Below, in pieces: positions 34,759 to 43,332 of a stretch of DNA of 64,000 nt. How positions within the stretch are numbered: position 1 is the stretch's first letter; every line of letters begins with the position of its first letter. A program made the position numbers and the translations under genes. Source of the DNA: Paenibacillus sp. FSL R7-0204 (GTDB lineage: Bacteria > Bacillota > Bacilli > Paenibacillales > Paenibacillaceae); the NCBI RefSeq assembly GCF_038002225.1, contig NZ_JBBOCA010000001.1, positions 7,068,001 to 7,132,000 of the forward strand, written 5' to 3'. The notes below the pieces were generated by a model. It saw nothing but the letters and a program-made list of their open reading frames with translations. It did no database searches and was not told the DNA's origin.

Positions 34759-34780
34759 TAAAAAGCACCCGAAGGTGCTT
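34759..34780 (-). terminator. Terminator before the terminase genes
   Basis: AAGCACC and GGTGCTT form a 7-bp stem; on the minus strand the loop is TTCG and a TTTTATTTT tail follows. It separates the AT-rich gene ending at 34795 from the late operon. Confidence 0.8.
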
Positions 34781-34794
34781 AAGTTACTAGACTC

Positions 34795-35253
34795 TTAGTT
34801 ACCATATTTCCGAATCAAACGAATTAATTCTTCTTCGGGAACATGTTCTTCTTCGTAATCAAAATCTGCGTTTTCTCTTGCAATATCGAACAGTTGCCTA
34901 GCCTCTTCATAATAGTCCACATGCAACCTTTTTGTTATTTCAAGAAACTCATCAATATTGAGATTTGGTCTCTTTAACATTTCAAGCGATTTGTGAAGCC
35001 CGTCTGATCCCGTATACCAGTGCAAATGACCATCCGCTAATTTATCAGTTGGTCTATTTTTACTACACCCCTGCATCCATCTTCCGTGAACAATACGGAA
35101 ATTCTCACGGACAATTTTATCGTCTTCGATAAAGTAACTGTCCCACTCCAGCATACCGTCTTTATCTGATTCTATAACACGACTGCATAAATCACACACC
35201 CACTGACTTTTTATGCCTAATTTCAATGTTAACGGCGGTTGACCGTTGGGCAT
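34795..35253 (-). CDS. Hypothetical protein with CxxC pair
   Basis: A 152-residue acidic protein. SQWVCDLCSRVIESDKDG near the start suggests a metal-binding knuckle, with a later HGRWMQGCSKN. The C-terminus is Glu-rich. It is AT-rich compared with terminase genes and is flanked by terminators, which points to a separately acquired gene. No function is recognised. Confidence 0.65.
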   Translation of the reverse strand: MPNGQPPLTLKLGIKSQWVCDLCSRVIESDKDGMLEWDSYFIEDDKIVRENFRIVHGRWMQGCSKNRPTDKLADGHLHWYTGSDGLHKSLEMLKRPNLNIDEFLEITKRLHVDYYEEARQLFDIARENADFDYEEEHVPEEELIRLIRKYGN

Positions 35254-35277
35254 ATGATTCAGCTCCTTTGATTTACT

Positions 35278-35475
35278 TTATTTATCATCATTTGTATATT
35301 TCTTGTAAGTAATTAAGGCTGAATATAATGCTAACGGCAGCGCCTCATGAGATATGGCGGCTACAGAATACTTAATATCCGTCACATTGACCATGGATAC
35401 CGTTTCTAGAAACTCATTTATATCTAATTCCAAGTCTTCCTCTGTACTTCTGCTAAATATTTTTACCTGTAACAT
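35278..35475 (-). CDS. Cse60-like small protein
   Basis: A 65-residue protein that resembles the Cse60 sporulation-associated family: LQVKIFSRSTEEDLELDINE, then VTDIKYSVAAIS and a C-terminal YSALITYKK. The family is named from a sigma-E-controlled Bacillus gene; its biochemical role is unknown. The phage copy may be a homing of a host gene or a true phage gene. Confidence 0.7.
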   Translation of the reverse strand: MLQVKIFSRSTEEDLELDINEFLETVSMVNVTDIKYSVAAISHEALPLALYSALITYKKYTNDDK

Positions 35476-35540
35476 ACTAACACCCCCTTTTGCCTAATCA
35501 TTTCGACAAAAGGAATCAATTTCCTCTAACATTCGAGTAC

Positions 35541-35569
35541 AAAAAAGAGCCCTCCGCAATGGAGGACTC
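35541..35569 (-). terminator. Terminator after the late regulator gene
   Basis: GAGCCCTCC and GGAGGACTC pair with one internal mismatch and a 5-nt loop; six T follow on the minus strand. It ends the early transcript about 57 bases after the regulator stop codon. Confidence 0.8.
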
Positions 35570-35625
35570 GTGATAGACAGACTTATAGCACTGCATGAGT
35601 TACTACACAAATTACTACAAGATTA

Positions 35626-36096
35626 CTACAAGGGCTTTGGAAAATGCGTTTTAAGCTTATCTTTGGCCCGTGTTACGTACATATACACAGTGCTTGGTGC
35701 TATTCCAAGCTTATCAGAAATATCTTGACACAGCAAGCCCTGAGCCACATAAAGCAGAAAACATGTTCGCTCTCTGTCGGACAGGAGAAGTAGCGCATCG
35801 ACCATCTGCAACTTCTCCTCGTTGTTCATTTCATCCCCTGCCAGCTTAACCAACAGCTCGCGCTGCCGGTAAACATCCGTCCGCTCGGCCCCTCTGCGGC
35901 TCCCTGGCCGTCTGCCGCGCCGCATCCAGGTTAAGGCGTAACGCATATCTGCCAGCATCCCTGAGACCGTCTCCGCCTCCTCTGCTGCTGCTGGGTCCTT
36001 CAGGTCCAGGGTATCCCGGTACCGCTCCAGCACATGCGTCTCGGCAGCATACTGCCCGATCAGCGTTTCGATCCATGTCGCCTTAATAATACTCAT
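35626..36096 (-). CDS. Sigma-region-4-like late transcription regulator
   Basis: A 156-residue protein. The C-terminal part (LSDRERTCFLLYVAQGLLCQ, then DKLGIAPSTVYMYVTRAKDK) is a sigma-70 region 4-like helix-turn-helix, as in ArpU/RinA-type activators of phage late genes. It is the last gene of the early block and is followed by a terminator, so it probably turns on the terminase operon downstream. The N-terminal half is helical without known motif. Confidence 0.8.
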   Translation of the reverse strand: MSIIKATWIETLIGQYAAETHVLERYRDTLDLKDPAAAEEAETVSGMLADMRYALTWMRRGRRPGSRRGAERTDVYRQRELLVKLAGDEMNNEEKLQMVDALLLLSDRERTCFLLYVAQGLLCQDISDKLGIAPSTVYMYVTRAKDKLKTHFPKPL

Positions 36097-37478
36097 GCTG
36101 CTTCCTCCTTCGCTATTTTATCTATTCGGGCTTTGACCGCAGCCATTAATGCGTTTTGGCCTGCGGCCTTACGCTCCAGGGCTTCCACGGCCTCGCCGTC
36201 AATCGTGTCCTCGGCCACCAGACGAATGACCACAATGTTATGTTTAACGCCCTGCCGGTGAACCCGGGCATTGGCCTGCTGGTCTTCCTCCAGGCTCCAG
36301 ATCTGGTCAAACCACACTACTGTCCGGCAGCTCGACTCCTGGAGGTTCAGGCCGTGACCGGCACTCTTGGGGTGAAGCAGCAGCAGCTGAATCTCGTCAT
36401 TGTTCCAGGCGGCTATGTCCTCATTGCCTGCTGCACCCTTCCGCAGGATCTGCGCCTGCGGGAAACGCTCCTGAATCCGGCTCAGGCTGTGCTTAAAGTT
36501 GTAAAACACCATGACTGGCTTCCCGTTAGCCGCCTCGATGATGTCTTCCAGCGCGTCCAGCTTCGCATCATGAATGTGCTTGACTCCCTTATCCTCGTCA
36601 TACACAGCGCCGGAGGCCATCTGAAGAAGCTTACCAGACAGCACTGCCGCCGTTGTGGCCACCACATCTGAATCCATGAAGGGCAGCAGCAGCTCCCGCT
36701 CCAGTTTCTTGTACTGCTCCCTAGCCTTCGGTGACAGCGGAATCGAAACCGTCCGATCAATCCGCTCCGGTAGCTCCAGCCAATCCTCAGCCTTCATGCT
36801 GACAGCAATATCTCCAATCGCCTTGTATATATTCTCCTCGGCTTCTTTTTTCACCCGCCAGTCATGAACCACATGACCGCTACGGCCTCCGGCGTTGAAA
36901 TATCGGTCCCGATACCCTGTAATTGTCTTGCCAAGCCGCTCCCCTTGGTCCAGCAGGTATACAGGTGCCCAAAGGTCCATCAGACTATTGGGGGCTGGGG
37001 TGCCGGTCAGGCCAATAAGTCGCTTGATCATAGGCCGCACCCTCCGAAGCGCCTTGAAGCGCTTGGACTGGTGATTTTTAAAGCTGCTTAACTCATCAAT
37101 AACCACAGTGTCAAACGGCCACTTGCTGCCGTACTCGCTGACCAGCCATTCCACATTCTCCCGGTTAATGACCCACAGGTCCGCATCTGTCTTAAGCGCC
37201 TTCCTGCGGGCGTCTGCACTACCCAGCACCTTACTGATGCGCAAATGCTGCAAGTGGTCCCACTTGGCCGTCTCCCGCGCCCAGGTGTCTTGTGCCACCC
37301 GAAGCGGCGCAATCACCAGCACCCGGGAAGCATCGAACAGGTCATACAGCAACCGGTCAATCGCCGTTAAGGTACTAACGGTTTTGCCTAAGCCCATCTC
37401 TAGCAGCAGCGCAATGAAATTAGTGTCAAGAATCCTAAGAGTCGCATAATCCTGATATGTGTGGGGGATGTACTTCAT
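36093..37478 (-). CDS. SNF2-family DEAD-like helicase
   Basis: A 461-residue SF2 ATPase. Motif I is LEMGLGKTVS near residue 30, motif II VVIDELSSFKNH near 127, motif III GLTGTPAPNS, and motifs V-VI HPKSAGHGLNLQ and QANARVHRQG. It is small for SNF2 and matches the phage-borne version that travels with VRR-NUC, VirE and PolA genes. Likely role: replication or recombination of phage DNA. It overlaps both neighbours by four bases. Confidence 0.92.
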   Translation of the reverse strand: MKYIPHTYQDYATLRILDTNFIALLLEMGLGKTVSTLTAIDRLLYDLFDASRVLVIAPLRVAQDTWARETAKWDHLQHLRISKVLGSADARRKALKTDADLWVINRENVEWLVSEYGSKWPFDTVVIDELSSFKNHQSKRFKALRRVRPMIKRLIGLTGTPAPNSLMDLWAPVYLLDQGERLGKTITGYRDRYFNAGGRSGHVVHDWRVKKEAEENIYKAIGDIAVSMKAEDWLELPERIDRTVSIPLSPKAREQYKKLERELLLPFMDSDVVATTAAVLSGKLLQMASGAVYDEDKGVKHIHDAKLDALEDIIEAANGKPVMVFYNFKHSLSRIQERFPQAQILRKGAAGNEDIAAWNNDEIQLLLLHPKSAGHGLNLQESSCRTVVWFDQIWSLEEDQQANARVHRQGVKHNIVVIRLVAEDTIDGEAVEALERKAAGQNALMAAVKARIDKIAKEEAA

Positions 37479-37756
37479 TTCGGCATCACCTCCCGTATGA
37501 AACTCGTGACATCCTCCAGCGAATCTATCTTGTAATGCCGCTGTCCCAATTTCAGCAGCTTCCGCTTCCAGTGTTCTTGAAGTGGCTCCAGTTGCTTACC
37601 TGGGGCCTTCATCTCGACATACACCGTCAATCCATTCGGCAAAATGACCAGGCGGTCCGGCACCCCGCGATTCCCGGGACTGACCCACTTCGGAGCCAGG
37701 CCACCGATCCGCTTTACCTCTCGGACTAGTTGGCGCTCCAGCGCTGACTCTCTCAT
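37475..37756 (-). CDS. VRR-NUC domain nuclease
   Basis: A 93-residue stand-alone VRR-NUC protein, a PD-(D/E)xK nuclease related to the FAN1 and phage families. GVPDRLVILPNG carries the Asp and VYVEMKAPGKQ the ExK. ATG 37756 follows GGGGG eight bases upstream; the extension to 37831 is GC-skewed repeat and lacks a ribosome site. It overlaps the SNF2 gene by four bases. It likely processes branched replication intermediates. Confidence 0.88.
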   Translation of the reverse strand: MRESALERQLVREVKRIGGLAPKWVSPGNRGVPDRLVILPNGLTVYVEMKAPGKQLEPLQEHWKRKLLKLGQRHYKIDSLEDVTSFIREVMPK

Positions 37757-37865
37757 ACTCTCAACCCCCTTGTTGTTGTCGCGCACACGCACGCGTATGT
37801 GCACTATTACGTGTAGCATACGGGCGCCCACTTACATAATTTACCTACTCCTATGCTACTTACAT

Positions 37866-38009
37866 TTAACCGTTACAGTAGAGTTTCACGGCAACATCAG
37901 CAACAATGTGGCCTGAATCCTTGCCCGGCTTACGCTTGGCGTGTTTCCGTGAAACTGTTTTTTCTGGCAACGTCTTCGCAACGTTAGCAACTTTGCTTTG
38001 TTGCAGCAT
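37866..38009 (-). CDS. Possible 47-residue basic protein
   Basis: A short open frame in the 280-base gap between VirE and VRR-NUC genes. The product is Lys/Arg-rich in the middle (SRKHAKRKPGKDSG) and the frame ends in YCNG. The ribosome site is weak (GACGG). The DNA repeats GTTGC several times. Coding is possible but not established. Confidence 0.35.
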   Translation of the reverse strand: MLQQSKVANVAKTLPEKTVSRKHAKRKPGKDSGHIVADVAVKLYCNG

Positions 38010-38039
38010 ATCCGTCAAGTTGCTGCGAATTTCGTATAT

Positions 38040-40391
38040 CTACAACGGGGGTAGGCAACGTTCAAAAACCAATTGAACACCGTAACCGGGTATCCTAGCC
38101 TTACCTTTACGCTCTTCCCAACCAGGCATTTTACGCATGATGTCCGCAATTTCTCTGGCTTCCCAGGGACGGATAGACCCCGCTCTATTAAACAGGCATT
38201 CCGTCCAGATCTGAGATGCACACACTCGCGTCCTGTAATTGGCCGTAACCTGACCTAGCTCATCCTCGACCGGCTTCTCCAGCCACTCCTGAATGTTGCC
38301 TGTTCGTGGGTCAACTTCAAGATGCTCCTGCTGCATGAACGCAGCGGCTGCTTTCGCCACGTTATCCAAAGCTAGAATTTCCCCTTCATTATAAGCATGT
38401 AGCGCCTCAGCCCAGATCTGCCCCACATGCCAGTCCGTCAGGTGATCCCAATGGCTAAACTTAGCCTTCACCGGAAATACCTCCACGGGCCAAAAGCGCC
38501 GGTTCCCTGTGGCATCTCGCAGGAAGTCCCGTGTATTCGTCGTGCCAAAGAAAACGCACTTCCGTGGAAACTCCGATACCTGCCGATCATAAGCCACCCG
38601 ATACCGGTCCTCCGTCTTGCTAAGAAACGCCTTCACCTCATCGACTTCAGACTTCTTCATTGCACTCAGCTCACCGATCTCGAAGATCCAGCCCGACTGC
38701 AAATGCTCCCCAGCTTCCTTATTTTCAAATGTCCGCAGCGAATCGCTGAACCACTTGCGCCCCAGCTTCGCCAGCAGGCTGCTCTTACCTGCACCCTGCG
38801 GACCCACCAGCACCAGCATTTCATCAAACTTGCACCCAGGCATATACAACCGAGCCACGGCCGCCAGCAGCGCCTTGCGTGTCACCTGCCGGATATAGTG
38901 GGTATCCTCAGCACCCAGATAATCAATAAAGACCGTGTCCAAGCGCGGCACCCCATCCCAGGTCTGAGCCTCAATATACTCTTTAATCGGGTGGAACTTG
39001 TTCGCATGGGCTACCTCCGTAAAGGCGTTCTGAATCATAGCCGCTCCGCGCAGCTTGTGCGCCTTGGCGAACCAATGCTGCAGCCGCTTATCATCGGCAC
39101 CCAGCCACGGCTCATAATCCGCTTGCGGGCGCTCACGGCCCCGCCAGGGCAAGGGCTTACGGATGACCTCCGTATTACCAAAAGCGTCATAGCCCAGCAC
39201 ACCGCCCCACTCCTCATGCGACAGCAGCAGCTCTATATTGCCCGCCGTAGGCAGCAGGTCGCCCGTCTTACTGTGCAGTTCCAGCTGCTCCTTCCAGGCA
39301 TCGTCACCCTCTGCCGTGTCTTCCTCCGGGTCATCGTCCAGATCACCATAGGACTCTGATATCTCGGACATACGCTCCCGCTTGACCTCCGGGAGCTGAA
39401 TGGCCCATGCCTCCATTGCCGCGACACTCGGCAGCTTAGAGACATTGGTCTTCTCGCTCACCCGCTCATCCAGGTGGCCAAACTTATGAATGCGCACCAG
39501 GTCGAATAGGTTATAGCTGCGGCCGTCTGCTGCTGGGTCACTGTCCTGGTGCGAATACGCCAGCTCCTGGTCTGGAAAGACCTCCAGGCCATTCCCAGAC
39601 GTTCCCTTGTTGTAGGTGTAGCGGTTCTCCATGGAGCCGGGGCTATACTCCTCCTGAAGGAAGCGGTCAATACCTTCTTCTAAAGTGAACGAACGGCAGA
39701 ACAGCCCAATGGTGCCGGTCTTCTCCCGGGGGTCTTGGGGCTTCTTATTAGAGAGAATCGGGTCAGCAGCGTGCGGATGCCGGGGCCACTGCATGACGTC
39801 CGTCCAGTCCTTGTAATGACCCAGGATGGCGTCAACATCCAGCGCATCGCCCTCCAGCACCTCCAGCACCGGCTCTGCGTCCTTGGAACAGGACGGCAGA
39901 TACATAAGCCGATGAACATCAAAGGTCGTCTTGTCAAAGTAGTCCATGCCGATCAGCTCCGCCAGCTTGCGGCTGACGGCGGCGTACTCGTCTGGACTCA
40001 TGGCACGACTTGCCGGGATAATAAGCCGGTACTTCGGACGGGCGTCCCTGTGGCTGTGCGTGGAGTAGATCACATAAGCGGTGCCGCCGATCATCAGGTC
40101 CACGGTGAGCAAAAAGTCCTCGTCCCCGCTGTCTACGTCCAGCGTGATCAGCCAGCGGCTGTCGATGTTCTCCTTCTTGCGCCGGCCGCCCCGGACAAGC
40201 CCGCCGACAAACGCCGGGCCATCCTTCACCTTCCCCCGCCGGATATTATCCCAGCGGTCATATTCGGCCATTGTCTCCGCGCTCCGGCGCACCTTGCGCA
40301 GCCGGTCCACGAATTCATCCCATGACAAGTATTCTGTTTTCCAGTTGGTGTCGCTCCGGTTCTTCCCGAAGCTAATATCAAGCTCTTGCAT
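38040..40391 (-). CDS. VirE-type primase/helicase
   Basis: A 783-residue replication protein. The N-terminal part has an archaeo-eukaryotic-primase-like LITLDVDSGDED near residue 83 and conserved HSHRDARPKYRLIIP. The C-terminal half is the virulence-associated E ATPase with Walker A VGPQGAGKSSLLA near 527. A C-terminal winged-type segment ends the protein. This family replaces separate primase and helicase in many firmicute prophages, so it is probably the replisome's initiator and helicase. Confidence 0.9.
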   Translation of the reverse strand: MQELDISFGKNRSDTNWKTEYLSWDEFVDRLRKVRRSAETMAEYDRWDNIRRGKVKDGPAFVGGLVRGGRRKKENIDSRWLITLDVDSGDEDFLLTVDLMIGGTAYVIYSTHSHRDARPKYRLIIPASRAMSPDEYAAVSRKLAELIGMDYFDKTTFDVHRLMYLPSCSKDAEPVLEVLEGDALDVDAILGHYKDWTDVMQWPRHPHAADPILSNKKPQDPREKTGTIGLFCRSFTLEEGIDRFLQEEYSPGSMENRYTYNKGTSGNGLEVFPDQELAYSHQDSDPAADGRSYNLFDLVRIHKFGHLDERVSEKTNVSKLPSVAAMEAWAIQLPEVKRERMSEISESYGDLDDDPEEDTAEGDDAWKEQLELHSKTGDLLPTAGNIELLLSHEEWGGVLGYDAFGNTEVIRKPLPWRGRERPQADYEPWLGADDKRLQHWFAKAHKLRGAAMIQNAFTEVAHANKFHPIKEYIEAQTWDGVPRLDTVFIDYLGAEDTHYIRQVTRKALLAAVARLYMPGCKFDEMLVLVGPQGAGKSSLLAKLGRKWFSDSLRTFENKEAGEHLQSGWIFEIGELSAMKKSEVDEVKAFLSKTEDRYRVAYDRQVSEFPRKCVFFGTTNTRDFLRDATGNRRFWPVEVFPVKAKFSHWDHLTDWHVGQIWAEALHAYNEGEILALDNVAKAAAAFMQQEHLEVDPRTGNIQEWLEKPVEDELGQVTANYRTRVCASQIWTECLFNRAGSIRPWEAREIADIMRKMPGWEERKGKARIPGYGVQLVFERCLPPL

Positions 40392-40424
40392 GGTGCCACC
40401 TCAATCTTTGTATAAACTTCTGAA

Positions 40425-40646
40425 TCACGGCTTATCCGTCCAGCGCTGCCGCCAGGCTTCCGCAGCGAGTTTCTCCGGCTTAAATTGCTTAAAGCGACCA
40501 GCGTATGTCAGGGAGACCACGCCGCGGCTATTCACCTTCACCGGGAGAAACTCTCTTGACCTACTCCGAGAGCTGAACACCTGGCCGTCCCGGGATACAT
40601 GGTAACCGGGCCAATTCAGCACCGGCCTAACTTCTAGCTGTGTCAT
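40425..40646 (-). CDS. Small NUMOD4-like protein
   Basis: A 73-residue protein with WPGYHVSRDGQVFSSRSR and a following VVSLTYAGRFKQF, like the NUMOD4/DNA-binding module next to HNH endonucleases. No HNH motif follows, so it may be a relic or a stand-alone DNA-binding protein. It lies 33 bases upstream of the VirE start. Confidence 0.6.
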   Translation of the reverse strand: MTQLEVRPVLNWPGYHVSRDGQVFSSRSRSREFLPVKVNSRGVVSLTYAGRFKQFKPEKLAAEAWRQRWTDKP

Positions 40647-40751
40647 ATCCGCTTACCTCCTTCGATTTACCTTCTTGCAATTCGATAGAGATATAACATT
40701 GTAAAAAATTTATAAATGCTGTAAACTTCTAATCTAGAAGGAGTTGATGGT

Positions 40752-40805
40752 ATGTTAATCAAAATGTTGAACATGCCCTCGTCTTGGTGGCGGCGGCCAC
40801 ATTAA
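40752..40805 (+). CDS. 17-residue ORF with strong ribosome site
   Basis: A very short plus-strand frame in a 320-base gap between minus-strand genes. AGAAGGAG lies eight to nine bases before the ATG. The product ends WWRRPH and starts MLIKMLNM. A weak promoter match (TTGTAA, 17 bases, TAAACT, 40710-40738) precedes it, and a structured region with a terminator follows. It could be a leader peptide, a signal peptide or a small toxin. Confidence 0.45.
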   Translation: MLIKMLNMPSSWWRRPH

Positions 40806-40817
40806 TAGTCAAGCGAC

Positions 40818-40877
40818 CTATCTTCGGATAGAAGACGATTGTCAGCAAACCTTCTGACCGCCTACGGGCGGTTTTTT
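40818..40877 (+). ncRNA. Structured RNA 3' part with terminator
   Basis: Three stem-loops in a row: CTATC-TTCG-GATAG (40818-40831), GTCAG/CTGAC (40841-40858) and ACCGCC-TACG-GGCGGT followed by six T (40857-40877). The second and third share three bases, so they may be alternative folds. The strand is opposite to the phage early genes. No gene follows on this strand, so it is the end of a short transcript that starts near 40745 or before. Confidence 0.6.
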
Positions 40878-40969
40878 CTATTCCTTTGTAGCGTGCACTA
40901 ATCAATTTTGATGCCTAAATGATCCTCTAGGCTTATATCTTGTATCTATTATGAATTTTTCACTATGTG

Positions 40970-42934
40970 CTAATCTTTCATGTAGAAATCACACTCAAAG
41001 CCTGCTGCCTTCAGGGGCAGCCCTGGCGCCCAGTCAATCGAACGCCCCATGATCTCCGTCATCTCATCCACAGAACCGAAGTCCTCCGGGCAATCCGCCA
41101 CAATCTCGTCATGCACATGCAGTACAATCGGATACTGTGCCTCATGCAGCCGGACCAGGCTTTCCGCCAGACAGTCCCGCGCTATGGCCTGCACCAGGTT
41201 CTCGACCAGCGTCCCGCCCCAGGTGCGCTGTTGCACCCATTGGCTGCGGTCATCCAGCGCATAGAACACAAGGCCGTCCTTGTTGAACTTCGTATCAGGC
41301 TTAATCTCCGGCTGCGGGTACGCCAGACTGTGCCCGCTAGGCAGATCAGCAAATAATATTCCGCCTTCATACCGGTACTGCACACCGTGGGCAAGCTTAA
41401 CGGTTGTCTTCTCCCGTACCGCCTTCATGGCCGCATCCTCCGCGCGGTACCAGAGCTTACGGATATTAGGGTTAGCTTCGCGCCACTGCCGGACCAGCGG
41501 ATCATACTGTTCCGGTGCAATCTCCTTCTTCTTGTCCATCTTCTCCATAGCCGCCGCGCCACCGCCGAAGCCACAGGCCAGAGTGGCCACTTTGCCAGAA
41601 GCACGGTATTTGTAATTCTCATGGCCTTTGGTGATAGATTCAAAGGGAACACCGAACATACGAGATGCTGTGGCTTCATAGATTTTGCCGTGATCTGAGA
41701 AGACGGCCAGCACCCATAGCTCATCAGCCAGCCAAGCAATGACCCGGGCCTCGATGGCGGCGAAGTCAGCCACCCTGAATTTATTGCCCTTCGAGGGAAT
41801 AAGCGCGGTGCGCACAAGCTGAGACAGCACGAACGGAGGCGCTCCATAGATCATCTCCAGCAGGTCATAGTCGCCACTGCGCAGCGTACCCCGGGCCAGC
41901 TCCAGGTCTTTCAGATCCTCCAGATGGTTCTGTGGTAGATTGTGCATCTGGACGTTACGTCCGGCCCAGCGCCAGGTGCGATTCGCCCCGCAAAACTGCA
42001 AGATCCCCCGCACCCGGTCATCTGCGCACAGCGCCCGGTCCATGGCGTCATATTTGGAGTTACTGGTCTTGCCCATCTCCTGCCGAAGCTCAAGCATTCG
42101 CTTCGTTTCTTCATTAGGAGCTGCATCCAGTAGAATAGGCATGAACTCCTTGCCAAGGCCGTCCGGCGTCTCCAGGCCGTTCTCAGCCAGCCACGCCTTG
42201 ACTTGCGCCAGGCTGTTCGGGTTATCCAGTCCTGTCAGCTCCTTGGCCTCAGCGACCAGCCAGGCGGTGTACTGCTCCGCGCAGGCAATGGCGTGACCGA
42301 TGAACACCGGATCAAGCCGGACACCCCGGTCATTAATAATCTGATCAAGTGCCCACAGCCGCCACTCCTTCGCCGGTACGGGAAACCGCTCCAGCTTCCG
42401 CCGCACTTCCCGCTCCACCACAACGTCCTGAACGTTGTAGGCTTTGTACTGCTCCCACTTCTCGGTGTCGTGGTATGGATGGTTACGGGTCCGTTGCCCA
42501 TTGACCTTGGTCGGCTTGCAGGGGACACTGAAATATTTAATCAAGGCTTTACCCTTGGCATCCTTCAGGGCGTCCAGCTTCAGCACCTTGGCTGCCTTGT
42601 CCAGAGACCCAGGCAGGCCAAGCGCATAGGCCCAAACCATCGTGCAGCGCCACTGGTAAGGATTACATTCAATCCCGAAGTGCCGGGCGATAGCTGCCCG
42701 CTCAAATGCTGCATTGAACGCCGACTTAGTAACGAACGGGTCCATCAGATCCTGCCTCACCCGCTCTGGCAACTCCTCTAAATCGGTCAGGTCAATGATC
42801 GTCACGGGATCATCGTCATAGGCATAGGAAAAGAGTAGAATCTCAAAATCGGGAGACTCAACATACTTATGAAGCCCGCTCTTGCTCAGATCTACGCTGC
42901 TGTAAGTCTCAACATCTATTTGTAAGATTGGCAT
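40970..42934 (-). CDS. Phage family A DNA polymerase
   Basis: A 654-residue DNA polymerase I-type enzyme with a 3'-5' exonuclease domain (IDVETYSSVDL at the start) and the polymerase domain. Motif A is ADFAAIEARVIAWLA near residue 393 and motif C is LHVHDEIVAD near 610. It lacks a 5' nuclease domain, as usual for phage versions. ATG 42934 follows GGAAAGGAG. An upstream terminator and a 400-base gap suggest it has its own promoter or needs antitermination. Confidence 0.94.
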   Translation of the reverse strand: MPILQIDVETYSSVDLSKSGLHKYVESPDFEILLFSYAYDDDPVTIIDLTDLEELPERVRQDLMDPFVTKSAFNAAFERAAIARHFGIECNPYQWRCTMVWAYALGLPGSLDKAAKVLKLDALKDAKGKALIKYFSVPCKPTKVNGQRTRNHPYHDTEKWEQYKAYNVQDVVVEREVRRKLERFPVPAKEWRLWALDQIINDRGVRLDPVFIGHAIACAEQYTAWLVAEAKELTGLDNPNSLAQVKAWLAENGLETPDGLGKEFMPILLDAAPNEETKRMLELRQEMGKTSNSKYDAMDRALCADDRVRGILQFCGANRTWRWAGRNVQMHNLPQNHLEDLKDLELARGTLRSGDYDLLEMIYGAPPFVLSQLVRTALIPSKGNKFRVADFAAIEARVIAWLADELWVLAVFSDHGKIYEATASRMFGVPFESITKGHENYKYRASGKVATLACGFGGGAAAMEKMDKKKEIAPEQYDPLVRQWREANPNIRKLWYRAEDAAMKAVREKTTVKLAHGVQYRYEGGILFADLPSGHSLAYPQPEIKPDTKFNKDGLVFYALDDRSQWVQQRTWGGTLVENLVQAIARDCLAESLVRLHEAQYPIVLHVHDEIVADCPEDFGSVDEMTEIMGRSIDWAPGLPLKAAGFECDFYMKD

Positions 42935-43158
42935 AGGCTCTCCTTTCCATTAATTTGTTATCTATCAAACAAACGTTCCGAATTTCTAAGTAAGGTAAAT
43001 TGTGGTATATTTAATCCGCAATACACATAGCTTTACTCCTTTTCTGAATCTATAGCTTTATTGTTTTACTATGTCCAATACATAGGGGCGGGCTGAGTAT
43101 TTCCGCTCATATGTGCACGGCGAAAGCCCTGCATGTACATAGAAAAGGAGCTGAGAAA

Positions 43159-43269
43159 ATGGAACTCAAATGGGGTAATTTTGAGTTGATCATCAAGCAG
43201 CCTGTGCTTCTTGCGATAATTACTATTATCGCGAATCTACTAGGCATTGGTGCCTCCCTATTACAATAG
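43159..43269 (+). CDS. 36-residue membrane peptide, antisense to early operon
   Basis: A plus-strand gene in the gap between the DUF2815 and polymerase genes. AAAAGGAG lies nine bases before the ATG. The first 13 residues are charged and the rest (PVLLAIITIIANLLGIGASL) is a membrane helix. A 5' hairpin with a GAAA tetraloop (43110-43137) precedes the ribosome site, and the terminator at 43253 folds over the stop codon. The minus-strand early message would be antisense to it. This plan resembles type I toxins and small prophage membrane peptides; function is not known. Confidence 0.65.
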   Translation: MELKWGNFELIIKQPVLLAIITIIANLLGIGASLLQ

Positions 43270-43282
43270 GGAGGTTTCTCTT
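43253..43282 (+). terminator. Terminator overlapping the peptide's stop codon
   Basis: CCTCCCTA and TAGGGAGG form a perfect 8-bp stem with a 6-nt loop, then TTTCTCTTTT. The TAG stop is the first half of the right arm, so translating ribosomes would interfere with folding. Confidence 0.8.
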
Positions 43283-43293
43283 TTATTCGGTTA

Positions 43294-43320
43294 AGAAAAG
43301 GGGACCCTTGCGGAATCCCC
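43294..43320 (-). terminator. Minus-strand terminator after DUF2815
   Basis: GGGGA and TCCCC close a hairpin with inner CC/GG pairing; on the minus strand TTTTCTT follows. It lies 13 bases past the DUF2815 stop codon, ahead of the polymerase gene. Confidence 0.65.
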
Positions 43321-43332
43321 CATAACACGGCT

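Noticed and set aside
38427..39359. Plus-strand open frame of 310 codons opposite the VirE gene
   Set aside because: Antisense shadow of a conserved enzyme; composition is unlike a protein and no ribosome site is present.
43110..43137. The 5' hairpin of the 36-codon gene as a known riboswitch
   Set aside because: A single stem with a GAAA loop does not match any riboswitch class I know; it is kept only as a leader structure.
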